Positions 8,443-15,297 of a stretch of 22,745 nucleotides of DNA are shown here, in pieces. A program made the position numbers and the translations under genes. Origin of the DNA: an uncultured Mesorhizobium sp. GTDB taxonomy: Bacteria > Pseudomonadota > Alphaproteobacteria > Rhizobiales > Rhizobiaceae. The DNA lies in NCBI GenBank assembly GCA_937958475.1, contig CALFXR010000047.1:1-22745 (forward strand), in the 5' to 3' direction. The notes below the pieces were generated by a model, which was not told the origin of the DNA, searched no databases, and was given only the letters and a program-made list of their open reading frames with translations. Positions within the stretch are counted from its first letter, which is position 1, and the number at the start of each line of letters is the position of its first letter.

Positions 8443-10043
8443 GGCCGCGCCTCCTGTTCGACCCCGGACATCCAGCTGCCGATCCTGTCGATGTCGGCCT
8501 CGGCGGTGGTTGTTTCGCCGACGATGCAGCCCTGTCTCAGGACGACGATCCGGTCGGCGATGGTGAACACTTCGGTCAGGTCGAGGCTCAGCAGGAGAAC
8601 GCCTCCCCCGCGGTCGCGCAGTCCGATCAGGGCCTCGTGGACGGCGGCGGTCGAGCCGATGTCGAGGCCGCGGGTCGGCTGGGCGGCGATCATCAGCCGC
8701 GGCGCACGCGACAGTTCGCGGCCGACGACCAGCTTCTGCTGGTTGCCGCCCGAAAGGCTCGTCACCGGACCCTCGATGGAGGCTGCGCGAACCTTGTGGC
8801 GCCGCACGATACCGGCGGCGAACCGCGCGCGCCTGCGACGCGAAAGCCAGAAGGGCGTCGGTGCGAAAGGCGCACCGTCGACGAAGCCGATGCTGGCATT
8901 GTCGACGATGCTCATCGCGTCGGCGACGGCCAGATTGTGGCGATCCTCGGGAATATGGGCGATGCCGCTCTGGAAGCGATTCAGCGTCGACATGCCGGTG
9001 ACATTGCGCCCGTCGAGCGTGATGCTGCCGCCTGCGGCCGGCCTCAGGCCCATCAGCAGCTCGACGAACTGCGCCTGGCCATTGCCTTCGACGCCGACGA
9101 CGGCGAGAATCTCGCCGCCGCGCACGTCGAGGTCAATCGGACCGAAGCGCTCGCCGTCGGAGAGCTGGCGCACCGAAAGCACGGACGGCCATATGTGGCT
9201 CGATCGCGACGGCACCTCGGGGCGGTTGCGGCCGATCATCAGCCGTACCAGCTTCGCTTCCAGCGCGTGGCGTTCGGCGGGATCGGCGAATGTCCGCGGC
9301 ACATCGGCCTCTCCGGCAACGGCGCCGTCCCGCAACACGGTGACGCGATCGCAGAGACGCATGATCTCCGGCATCTTGTGGCTGATCAGGACGATGGTCG
9401 TCCCCTGCCGCTGCAGGTTCTGCAGCAGCGCATAGAGTTCCTCGGCGTCGGGGGGCGAGAGCGCGGCCGTCGGCTCGTCGAGCACGAGCGTCGTGACGCC
9501 GCCCCACAGGGCCTTCAAGATCTCCACCTTCTGCCGCGCGCTGACGGAAAGTGTCTCGCAGCGGGCCATCGGATCGATGCCGAAGCCGAGCCTTTCGGAA
9601 AGCTCGATCGCCCGCCGCCTCGCCGATTCGAGGTCGAGAGGGCGCAGCCACCGCCCGACAAATCCGGTCGCGGCGCGGCCGAGGATCAGGTTCTCGACGA
9701 CGGTGAGCTTTCCGATCAGGCTGAAATGCTGCTGCACCATGCCGATTCCGGCGGACAATGCGTCCGCCGAGGAGCGGAACGCGACCGGCCGGCCGCCGAT
9801 CTCGATACGGCCGGCATCCGGCCGCATCATGCCGAACAGGATCTTCATCAGGGTCGACTTGCCGGCGCCGTTCTCGCCGAGCAGGCCGTGGATGGATCCC
9901 GGACGGACGGACAGGTCGATGGAGCGGTTGGCCTTGACCGGCCCGAAATGCTTGCTCACGCCGACCAGCCGGATGGCCGGCGGCGTGGTGTCGGGCCGCG
10001 GGGCGCCGTCTGTCGTCAAAGTTTCCTCGCGGCCCGGGTTCAT
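8439..10043 (-). CDS. ABC transporter ATP-binding protein, two fused nucleotide-binding domains
   Basis: Energy-coupling subunit of the BMP-type importer (YufO/NupA-like), 534 residues. The first domain has Walker A GENGAGKST at 56-64, a variant signature LSVSARQKVEI from 165, Walker B LVLDEPTAAL around Asp189/Glu190 and switch His222. The second has a degenerate Walker A GVEGNGQ at 317-323, a canonical signature LSGGNQQK at 430-437 and an AAQPTRGLD Walker B region in which Gln replaces the usual catalytic Glu. This one-active-site asymmetry is normal for the family. The ATG at 10043 overlaps the binding-protein stop by one base (TGATG). The preceding frame continues upstream through the binding-protein gene in another frame and is not coding. 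Confidence 0.94.
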   Translation of the reverse strand: MNPGREETLTTDGAPRPDTTPPAIRLVGVSKHFGPVKANRSIDLSVRPGSIHGLLGENGAGKSTLMKILFGMMRPDAGRIEIGGRPVAFRSSADALSAGIGMVQQHFSLIGKLTVVENLILGRAATGFVGRWLRPLDLESARRRAIELSERLGFGIDPMARCETLSVSARQKVEILKALWGGVTTLVLDEPTAALSPPDAEELYALLQNLQRQGTTIVLISHKMPEIMRLCDRVTVLRDGAVAGEADVPRTFADPAERHALEAKLVRLMIGRNRPEVPSRSSHIWPSVLSVRQLSDGERFGPIDLDVRGGEILAVVGVEGNGQAQFVELLMGLRPAAGGSITLDGRNVTGMSTLNRFQSGIAHIPEDRHNLAVADAMSIVDNASIGFVDGAPFAPTPFWLSRRRRARFAAGIVRRHKVRAASIEGPVTSLSGGNQQKLVVGRELSRAPRLMIAAQPTRGLDIGSTAAVHEALIGLRDRGGGVLLLSLDLTEVFTIADRIVVLRQGCIVGETTTAEADIDRIGSWMSGVEQEARP

Positions 10044-11113
10044 CACTTGCTCGCCGGATTGAACGCCTTCAGCTCTTCGGCATTGGCCGGCACCTTCATC
10101 GATCCGTCGAGGATTGCCGCGGTCGCGGCCTCGACCTTCGCCATGATCTCCGGCGACAGCGTATCGATGTTGGCCGGGCAGAGGCCGACCGCCTTCTCCT
10201 TGAGACCGAGGCTGACGGTGCCGCCGGCGAACGTCCCCTTGGCCGCCGCGGTGTTGGAGAACACGACGGCGCCGGCGACGTCCTTGACCGCAGAGGTGAG
10301 GAAGTTGTCGGGAGCGAACTGGCCCTTGCAGGTGTCGACGCCGATCACCCAGTAGCCCTTGCCCAGGCCCTTGGCCGCATCGAAGATGCCGCGACCACCG
10401 CCGCCGGCGACGTCCATGATCAGGTCGGCGCCGATATCGAAGATGCCGAGCGCGAGTTCCTTGGCCTTGGCGGGCTCTGTGAAGGAGCCGACGAAGGCGG
10501 ACGATACCTCGATCTGCGGATTGACGTAGCGAAGGCCCGCCTCGAAGCCCGACAGGAAGCGCACGACCGGCGGCGTCTCCATGCCGCCGATGAAGCCGAC
10601 GCGGGTTCCCTTGGTCGTCATCGCCGCGGCGATGCCGGCGAGGAACGCCGCCTCGTGCTCGCGGAAGGTGATGCTGGCGACGTTCGGCAGCGGCTTCTTG
10701 TCCTTGTCGACGGCGACCGCGTCGATCAGCGTGAACTTCGCATCCGGATTGGCGAGCGCGACCTCGGTCAGCGCGTCGCGGATGCCGAAGCCGACGCCGG
10801 TCGTCACGGTGGAGCCGCTGTCGACCGCCTGCTGCAGGTTCGGCACGAACTGCGACTGGTTGGACGACTGGATCACCAGCGGTTTTCCGCCCAGTTCCTT
10901 GGCGCTGGTCTCGACGCCGAGCTTGGCGAGGTCGTTGAAGCCCTGGTCGCCGAGGCCGGCCTGGTTGGTCACCATCGACCAGACGAAGTCCGCGGCAGAG
11001 GCCGGAGCGGACAGGCCGACGCCGAACGCCAGGAGCGCCGCCGAGGCCATCATGGCGCCGAAGCGGCGCCGGTTGGAAACCGCCATTTCTTTCAGGCAAG
11101 TATGCATGGTCAT
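10043..11113 (-). CDS. BMP-family ABC transporter substrate-binding protein
   Basis: Periplasmic binding protein of the BMP/Med family (PnrA/TmpC-like), whose characterised members bind nucleosides. From the ATG at 11113 it has 356 residues with a signal peptide: RRR at 15-17, a hydrophobic core, and likely cleavage after APASA at residue 40. The mature start FVWSMVTNQAGLGDQGFND carries the family motif GDxxFND that contacts ligand. The start is ambiguous: AGGAG lies three bases before the ATG at 11113 and nine before the ATG at 11107, and a third ATG at 11086 begins just before the arginines. The gap of 55 bases to the preceding gene contains a pyrimidine-rich leader on the coding strand. 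It is followed without a gap by the ATPase gene. Confidence 0.94.
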   Translation of the reverse strand: MTMHTCLKEMAVSNRRRFGAMMASAALLAFGVGLSAPASAADFVWSMVTNQAGLGDQGFNDLAKLGVETSAKELGGKPLVIQSSNQSQFVPNLQQAVDSGSTVTTGVGFGIRDALTEVALANPDAKFTLIDAVAVDKDKKPLPNVASITFREHEAAFLAGIAAAMTTKGTRVGFIGGMETPPVVRFLSGFEAGLRYVNPQIEVSSAFVGSFTEPAKAKELALGIFDIGADLIMDVAGGGGRGIFDAAKGLGKGYWVIGVDTCKGQFAPDNFLTSAVKDVAGAVVFSNTAAAKGTFAGGTVSLGLKEKAVGLCPANIDTLSPEIMAKVEAATAAILDGSMKVPANAEELKAFNPASK

Positions 11114-11168
11114 CTGCTCCTGAGCTTGAGAAGGAAGGAAGAAGAAATCAATTCAAAGAAGGCGCGGC

Positions 11169-11741
11169 TCATTGACCGGCCCACCCCGTGTGCGCCTCGA
11201 GCCGGGTGCCGAGGCGCGGCTCCGATGCGCGTTCGAGAGCGATGGCGACGGCCTCCTCGGGCGTCGCTGCGAAGCTGATGGCGACGACGCGGCGGTCGTC
11301 CAGCCACTTGCCGTCCTCGATCGCGCCGCGCAGGCGGTCGGCCCACCCGGACGTGCCCTCGAGGACCACCAGCGGCACGCCGGAATCATAGGCGATGGTC
11401 ACTTCGTTCAGGGTGCCGACGCCGCCGCCGATCATGATGACGCTGTCGCAGCCGCGCGCCGTGAGAATGTTGCGGACCGTGCCCATGCCCGTGGCGAAGA
11501 CGAGGTCGACATAAGGATTGGCACGCGCCTTGTCCGCGTATGGCAGGAAGCCGATGGTCAGGCCACCGGCTTCGCGGGCGCCGCGGCTGGATTCCTCCAT
11601 GACGCCACCGGTGCCGCCGCTGACCAGCGCCGCACCCGCTCCCGCAATGCCACGGCCGACCTCGTAGGCGGCGCGGGAGACCAGTTCCGGGAGTTTCTCT
11701 CCCTGCCGGGCGCTTCGTCCGATTACCCCGATGGTCAGCAT
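11169..11741 (-). CDS. TIGR00725-like/LOG-superfamily protein
   Basis: A 190-residue SLOG-fold protein resembling the TIGR00725 family, related to lysine-decarboxylase-like LOG proteins. LOG enzymes hydrolyse the N-glycosidic bond of nucleoside 5'-monophosphates (known for cytokinin ribotides), releasing base and ribose 5-phosphate. Seen: SGGTGGVM at 41-48, the segment GMGTVRNILTARG at 85-97, and GGGVGTLNE at 105-113, corresponding to the phosphate-binding PGGxGTxxE motif of LOG. The motif carries Gly in place of Pro and Asn before the Glu, so activity is uncertain. It sits 15 bases after the kinase gene and ahead of a nucleoside-type importer, which supports a nucleotide-processing role, but this remains inference; TIGR00725 proteins lack a settled function to my knowledge. 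Confidence 0.8.
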   Translation of the reverse strand: MLTIGVIGRSARQGEKLPELVSRAAYEVGRGIAGAGAALVSGGTGGVMEESSRGAREAGGLTIGFLPYADKARANPYVDLVFATGMGTVRNILTARGCDSVIMIGGGVGTLNEVTIAYDSGVPLVVLEGTSGWADRLRGAIEDGKWLDDRRVVAISFAATPEEAVAIALERASEPRLGTRLEAHTGWAGQ

Positions 11742-11756
11742 GACGCGTCGATGCCC

Positions 11757-12812
11757 CTATTCGCAGACCGCGTGGAAATCGGCAGGCTGGTCAGGCCGTG
11801 CCGCGCTCCCGCACCCGCTCGCGATCCGCCTGGCGCGGCCATGCAGTTCGCGTGCCCTGCGCCGCACCTCGTCGCGGTCGACGCCGATCAGCGCGAGCGG
11901 ATCTTCCGTGGCGATGGCGAAGGATGCCGCGGCCGATCCGATCGCCGCGGCCTCGATGATGTTCCCGGTCGCCGCCATACCGGCCATGAAGCCGCCGCAG
12001 AACGTGTCGCCCGCGCCGGTCGGATCGATCGCCTCCGCGTCGTAGGCCGGAAGATGGACGAGTTCGCCGGCCGTCTGCACGAAGACCCCGCCGCCGCCGG
12101 CTTTCAACACGATCGTCCGCGCGCCGTGGGAGCGCAGTTGGAACAGGATGTCGGCGACGTCGAGGCCCGGCGCGACTACGTCGAAATCGGAGGTGCTCGG
12201 CAGGAAGACGTCGATGTCGACGAGCGTTGCCGACAGAAGGCCGAAGACGTCCTTCATCAGGTCGGAGCGCGCCGGGCAGTCCGACTGCAGGACGCCCCGG
12301 CCGGCGGAGATACGTTCGACGAGGCCGCGGTGACGGTTCAGCGGCAGGAGCGGCAGGTGCCAGTGATCGACTTCGTCGAGCCAGGCGTCGGGAACGTCGG
12401 CGCCGGTCGGCGCACCGAGCGGCAGGACGTCGCTGAGCATCGTCGTGTCGACGAAAGCCGCACGGGCGGCTTCGGGCAGCGCCCGGATGAGTTCCTGCGG
12501 GACCGGCTGGAGCCGCGAGCCGTCGGCCATGTGGGCGAAGGTGACGCGCACCGGATGCGATCGCTCGATGCGCCGCACCGCGCTCGTATCGATCCCGGCG
12601 GCGACCAGGGCGGCCAGCACCTCCTCGGGGTAGTCGCTGCCGACGACGGTCACGATCCGCGGGGGAATGCCCGCGATCAGGGCACCGAGCGAGGACCAGA
12701 GCGCATTGCCGCCGACCTTGCCGACGACGTGCCGCCCGTCCTGGGTCAGCACGCTGTCGATGCTGAAGGAACCGGCTATCGCCAGTACCGGCGTCTTCTC
12801 CGCGGACGTCAT
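11757..12812 (-). CDS. PfkB-family carbohydrate/nucleoside kinase
   Basis: A ribokinase-fold kinase of 351 residues that phosphorylates a sugar or nucleoside hydroxyl with ATP. Seen: N-terminal substrate-lid region with GGNALWSS at 34-41 and, near the C-terminus, the PfkB signature DPTGAGDTFCGGF starting at residue 263, with catalytic base Asp269 and the anion hole GAGD. Family members include ribokinase, adenosine kinase and fructokinase; the specificity cannot be separated by eye. The ATG at 12812 has GGAG six bases ahead. It is the first gene of the nine-gene minus-strand operon, about 90 bases downstream of the repeated ATTGTTCAACAA element. With the LOG-like gene and nucleoside-type importer it suggests phosphorylation of an imported nucleoside-like compound. 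Confidence 0.9.
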   Translation of the reverse strand: MTSAEKTPVLAIAGSFSIDSVLTQDGRHVVGKVGGNALWSSLGALIAGIPPRIVTVVGSDYPEEVLAALVAAGIDTSAVRRIERSHPVRVTFAHMADGSRLQPVPQELIRALPEAARAAFVDTTMLSDVLPLGAPTGADVPDAWLDEVDHWHLPLLPLNRHRGLVERISAGRGVLQSDCPARSDLMKDVFGLLSATLVDIDVFLPSTSDFDVVAPGLDVADILFQLRSHGARTIVLKAGGGGVFVQTAGELVHLPAYDAEAIDPTGAGDTFCGGFMAGMAATGNIIEAAAIGSAAASFAIATEDPLALIGVDRDEVRRRARELHGRARRIASGCGSAARPDQPADFHAVCE

Positions 12813-12883
12813 GCGGTCTCCATGCTCACGTCACAGGCGCCTGTCGTGCACAATTTTCATGCAACGAGTCGATCTGCCTATTC

Positions 12884-12912
12884 ATCAAACCACATCAATG
12901 TTCATTGTTCAA
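12884..12912 (-). promoter_or_regulatory. predicted promoter of the nine-gene operon
   Basis: On the minus strand a -35-like TTGAAC (12907-12912) is followed by exactly 17 bases and a -10-like TTTGAT (12884-12889), about 70 bases before the kinase start. The -35 lies inside the palindromic operator. The -10 matches the consensus at four of six positions, so this is a prediction supported mainly by its parallel with the promoter at 14280-14309. Confidence 0.45.
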
Positions 12913-12916
12913 CAAC
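12899..12916. promoter_or_regulatory. operator copy 1, probable site of the HutC-type GntR regulator
   Basis: The 17-mer TGTTCATTGTTCAACAA (12899-12915) recurs exactly at 14296-14312. Its core TTGTTCAACAA is a perfect 11-base palindrome centred on C12910, typical in size and A/T-edge composition of GntR operators. This copy lies upstream of the operon that starts with the kinase gene and overlaps its predicted -35 box, so binding would block RNA polymerase. Confidence 0.6.
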
Positions 12917-13097
12917 AAATGGCGAGAGGATCGTGCGTCTTTCCGGAACTGTCTCAACCCTCTGGAATCATTGCATCGAGGCTGATCGGCGACGCTGTCC
13001 TGCCCCTTTCGGAGGACGGTCGGGTCGAAGATCGGGCTCGTCGGGCGGCGCCTTTCGCGTGCCCAACGATTGGACAGCGCCTGCTTCCGCCGCAACG

Positions 13098-14114
13098 TCA
13101 GGCACCGGGCGACAGGCGCCGCTGGTCGCGCTGGAGGCCGGGCGAGACCCAGCCGGCATTGCGCGGGTCGACGTTGACGCCGGGCGCGACGATGGCGTCG
13201 ATGGCGTCGAGCAGGTCCGGCGAAAGCACGACGCCATCAGCCTCGAGCAGCTGCGTCAGTTGCGCCGGCGTACGCGGCCCGAGCAGCACGGAGGACACGC
13301 CGGGATGCGCCAGCGTCCAGGCGAGGCTCATCTGGGAAAGGCTGAGCCCCGACTCGGCGGCGAGCGGCGCCAGCGCCTCGACGCATGCCAGCTTCCGCTC
13401 GTCGTCGGCACGGACGAACGGATTGCCGCTGGCCGCACGCGAGCCGTCGGGCGCCGGCTCGCCGCGGCGATACTTGCCCGTGAGCCAACCGCCGTTGAGC
13501 GGGCTCCAGACCAGGGTTCCAATGCCGTACTTTCGGCAGACGGGCAGCGTTCCCGCCTCGATTCCGCGCACCAGGATCGAGTATGGCGCCTGCTCGCAGA
13601 CGAACGGCGCCGCTCCCTGGCGTTCGGCCTCCCACTGGAATTCGACGATCAGTTCCGGAGGGAAGACGGACGAACCAGCGTAGCGGATCTTGCCCGCCCG
13701 CTGCAGTCGATCGAATGCTTCGACGGTTTCGGCCGCCGGCGTCGCCGGATCGGGCCTGTGCAGCTGGTAGATGTCGATGTAGTCGGTCCCGAGCCTTCGC
13801 AGGCTGTCCTCGACGGCCTGGGTGATCCAGCGCTTCGAGCCGCCCGACCGCTGCCTGTCGCCATTCATCGGCAGGCCGACCTTCGTTGCCAGCACGACGT
13901 CGTGGCGACGTCCGCGCAGTGCCTCGGCGAGCGCCTCCTCGACGGCGCCGTTGTCATAGACGTCGGCGGTGTCGATGAGATTGATGCCGCGGTCGATCGC
14001 CTGGTGGACCAGAGCCGCCGCCGCCTTCTTGTCCTGAGAGGTCAGCAGCGACATGGTTCCCAGGCCGTAGCGCGAGACGGATGGGCCGCGCGTACCGAGT
14101 CTCGTCTGTTCCAT
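13098..14114 (-). CDS. aldo/keto reductase
   Basis: A soluble NADPH-dependent oxidoreductase of 338 residues with the TIM-barrel aldo/keto reductase fold. The full catalytic tetrad is visible: Asp48 (LIDTAD), Tyr53 (DVYDNG), Lys78 (LATKVG) and His119 (QLHRPD). The C-terminal region has the SLAWTLAHPGVSSVLLGPRT segment (about 275-294) typical of the cofactor-binding part of AKR families 11-14. The ATG at 14114 begins the canonical N-terminus and has GGAGAG about eight bases ahead; the longer upstream frame is low-complexity Gly/Pro/Arg and is rejected. It has its own promoter with the same operator as the nine-gene operon, so it is likely part of that regulon, perhaps reducing an aldehyde or keto sugar made by the pathway. 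Confidence 0.93.
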   Translation of the reverse strand: MEQTRLGTRGPSVSRYGLGTMSLLTSQDKKAAAALVHQAIDRGINLIDTADVYDNGAVEEALAEALRGRRHDVVLATKVGLPMNGDRQRSGGSKRWITQAVEDSLRRLGTDYIDIYQLHRPDPATPAAETVEAFDRLQRAGKIRYAGSSVFPPELIVEFQWEAERQGAAPFVCEQAPYSILVRGIEAGTLPVCRKYGIGTLVWSPLNGGWLTGKYRRGEPAPDGSRAASGNPFVRADDERKLACVEALAPLAAESGLSLSQMSLAWTLAHPGVSSVLLGPRTPAQLTQLLEADGVVLSPDLLDAIDAIVAPGVNVDPRNAGWVSPGLQRDQRRLSPGA

Positions 14115-14146
14115 GACACGCTCTCCAAGGCGGACGCTACGGAAGG

Positions 14147-14180
14147 CATGCAGCCCGCGGGTCCGCGCGCGGGCTGCATG
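14147..14180. repeat. perfect 13-bp inverted repeat (hairpin) in the reductase leader
   Basis: CATGCAGCCCGCG (14147-14159) is followed after eight bases by its exact reverse complement CGCGGGCTGCATG (14168-14180). It lies 33-66 bases before the aldo/keto reductase start and would form a very stable stem in its mRNA leader, close to but not covering the ribosome site. Read on the other strand it precedes the terminator-like structure that ends at 14253. Confidence 0.75.
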
Positions 14181-14190
14181 AAGGCTGACC

Positions 14191-14253
14191 CCTGCCCGGC
14201 CGGCTCCTCCCGGCCCGCCCCCAGGCGGGGGCAAGGGGCAGGCGCCTTTTTTT
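14191..14253 (+). terminator. terminator-like nested hairpin with T7 tract, + strand
   Basis: An inner stem GCCCCC/GGGGGC (14217-14232, four-base loop) is nested in an outer stem CCTGCCC (14191-14197) with GGGCAGG (14236-14242), and TTTTTTT follows at 14247-14253. This has the form of a Rho-independent terminator on the + strand, but no + strand gene ends here. It may end an undescribed short transcript or only structure the minus-strand leader, where the tract is read as A7. Confidence 0.4.
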
Positions 14254-14279
14254 CAGTGGCAGCGGCACCCGCGGCGTGT

Positions 14280-14309
14280 ATTGAAAGCATGATGGTGTTC
14301 ATTGTTCAA
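14280..14309 (-). promoter_or_regulatory. predicted promoter of the aldo/keto reductase gene
   Basis: Minus-strand TTGAAC (14304-14309), 18-base spacer, TTCAAT (14280-14285). As in the nine-gene operon promoter, the -35 falls inside the palindromic operator. It implies a leader of about 160 bases before the reductase ATG. Confidence 0.4.
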
Positions 14310-14313
14310 CAAT
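14296..14313. promoter_or_regulatory. operator copy 2, between reductase and GntR regulator
   Basis: Identical over 17 bases to the element at 12899-12915, with the core extended to a perfect 13-base palindrome ATTGTTCAACAAT (14301-14313). It sits in the gap between the reductase gene and the divergent GntR gene, the usual place for an autoregulated local regulator. The symmetric core and position make the adjacent HutC-type protein the best candidate to bind it. Confidence 0.65.
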
Positions 14314-14460
14314 AATCATTGATGACGCCGCCAACATCGGCCCGGGTTGAGTCGCGTCCGCGGCGCCGTTAGGTTGGCGATCGGCGAAACCGTCGGATGC
14401 GACCCCGTGATTCTGGTTGTGACGGGCCGTGGAGGTCGGACGCAGGTGGGCGGACAGGAC

Positions 14461-15255
14461 ATGATGCAGGAAGATCAGCAGTTGCGCGTACGGCCCGTGC
14501 GGGACCGTCGGCCGCTCTCCGTCCAGGTCTACGACCGGCTCGTCGAGGCGCTGCGCAAGCAGCGTCGTCCCGGCGACCTGGTGCCACCGGAGATCGAGCT
14601 TTCCGCCGAACTGGGCGTCAGCCGCACGGTGCTCCGCGAAGCGCTGCGCCTTCTCGAGGAGGACGGCGTCATCGAGCGCGGCGCCGACCCGCGCCGCCGG
14701 CAGATCGCGCAGCCGTCGGCGCGTCCCCCTTCGTTCCACGCACCGCTTGAGGAAATGCTCCAGGCCCGGGCTCCGCTCAAGGTCCGGGTCGTGCGCACGG
14801 AGACGATCGCGGCGACGAGCTGGAGCCGGGCTCTGCTCGAACTGCCCGACAGCGCGGACCAGCTCCTCTGCCGCGAAAGCCTGATTCTTGCCGGGGGCGA
14901 ACCCGTGGTGTCGGCACTGGAGATGGTGCCGGCCGACAGCGCCCAGATACCCACCCATCTCGTCGATCTGGACGCAGGGGGGGCCGAGCAGACCCTGCTT
15001 TCCGCCCTCGGGCCCCAGTTCCGGTCAAAGTGCACGCCGGCCCTGTGGCGCATCTCGGCCGGTTCGTCGGTCGGCTCGCGCAGCGGCTTCGAGAAGCTGC
15101 GCGGCGACCTGCACATGACCAACCTGACGATCGTGCTGTCGCGCCAGGGACGGCCCGTCTTTCTCGCCAAGCACCTGCTCAGGCTCGATCTCGTCACGCT
15201 TTCCGTGGGCGAGGCGCCGGACGGCATCGAGCCGGGCACGCTCGACCTGCCATAG
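14461..15255 (+). CDS. GntR-family regulator, HutC subfamily (UTRA domain)
   Basis: A 264-residue one-component regulator. The N-terminal winged helix-turn-helix runs from about residue 17 to 75 (VYDRLVEAL, then AELGVSRTVLREALRLLEEDGVIER). The remainder resembles a UTRA ligand-binding domain: RESLILAGGEPVV and LTIVLSRQGRPVFLAKHLL correspond to the paired strands found in HutC, NagR/YvoA and TreR. Such domains sense small metabolites, often sugars, sugar phosphates or urocanate. The start is taken at the first of two tandem ATGs (14461/14464) behind GGACAGGA; the frame is open upstream without a better site. It is transcribed away from the reductase gene and is the likely controller of the repeated ATTGTTCAACAA element. 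It probably represses the reductase and the nine-gene operon until an inducer binds. Confidence 0.88.
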   Translation: MMQEDQQLRVRPVRDRRPLSVQVYDRLVEALRKQRRPGDLVPPEIELSAELGVSRTVLREALRLLEEDGVIERGADPRRRQIAQPSARPPSFHAPLEEMLQARAPLKVRVVRTETIAATSWSRALLELPDSADQLLCRESLILAGGEPVVSALEMVPADSAQIPTHLVDLDAGGAEQTLLSALGPQFRSKCTPALWRISAGSSVGSRSGFEKLRGDLHMTNLTIVLSRQGRPVFLAKHLLRLDLVTLSVGEAPDGIEPGTLDLP

Positions 15256-15274
15256 AGGCGGGCACCGGGCAACG

Positions 15275-15294
15275 CCGCGGAGATACGCCCGCGG
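15275..15294. terminator. small hairpin between convergent GntR and HAD genes
   Basis: CCGCGG (15275-15280) repeats at 15289-15294 and, being self-complementary, can pair across an eight-base loop. It lies in the 42-base gap between two convergent stops and is followed by ATTT on the + strand. A weak candidate terminator serving one or both genes. Confidence 0.35.
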
Positions 15295-15297
15295 ATT

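Larger units (their letters stand above)
14115..14460. other. 346-base divergent intergenic region between aldo/keto reductase and GntR genes
   Basis: It contains, from left to right, a perfect 13-base-pair hairpin, a nested GC-rich hairpin followed on the + strand by seven T, the reductase promoter with the ATTGTTCAACAAT operator, and about 150 bases leading to the regulator start in which I could not identify a convincing promoter. No protein-coding gene is supported. Confidence 0.7.

Noticed and set aside
5294..9435. Two long + strand open frames (5294-7462 and 7222-9435) over the oxygenase and importer genes
   Set aside because: Both are antisense to genes with complete family motifs; their translations are charged low-complexity sequence without recognisable folds.
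8640..9600. Degenerate second ATP site (GVEGNGQ, Gln for catalytic Glu) and variant first signature in the importer ATPase as a sign of inactivation
   Set aside because: As I know the family, asymmetric sites of this kind are normal in BMP/sugar two-domain ATPases, and the first site is otherwise complete.
8439..11099. Apparent 886-residue fusion upstream of the importer ATPase
   Set aside because: The N-terminal part is an out-of-frame reading of the binding-protein gene; the ATG at 10043, overlapping that gene's stop, begins the real ATPase.
11114..11168. Pyrimidine-rich leader before the binding-protein gene as a riboswitch or separate promoter
   Set aside because: Only 55 bases, with no stable stem or convincing -35/-10 pair; it is more simply an intra-operon spacer.
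11172..14315. A very long open frame on the + strand (about 1047 codons) across the LOG-like, kinase and reductase genes
   Set aside because: It is antisense to three well-supported minus-strand genes, has no domain or ribosome site, and is Arg/Asp/Gly/Val rich, as expected for a shadow frame in GC-rich DNA.
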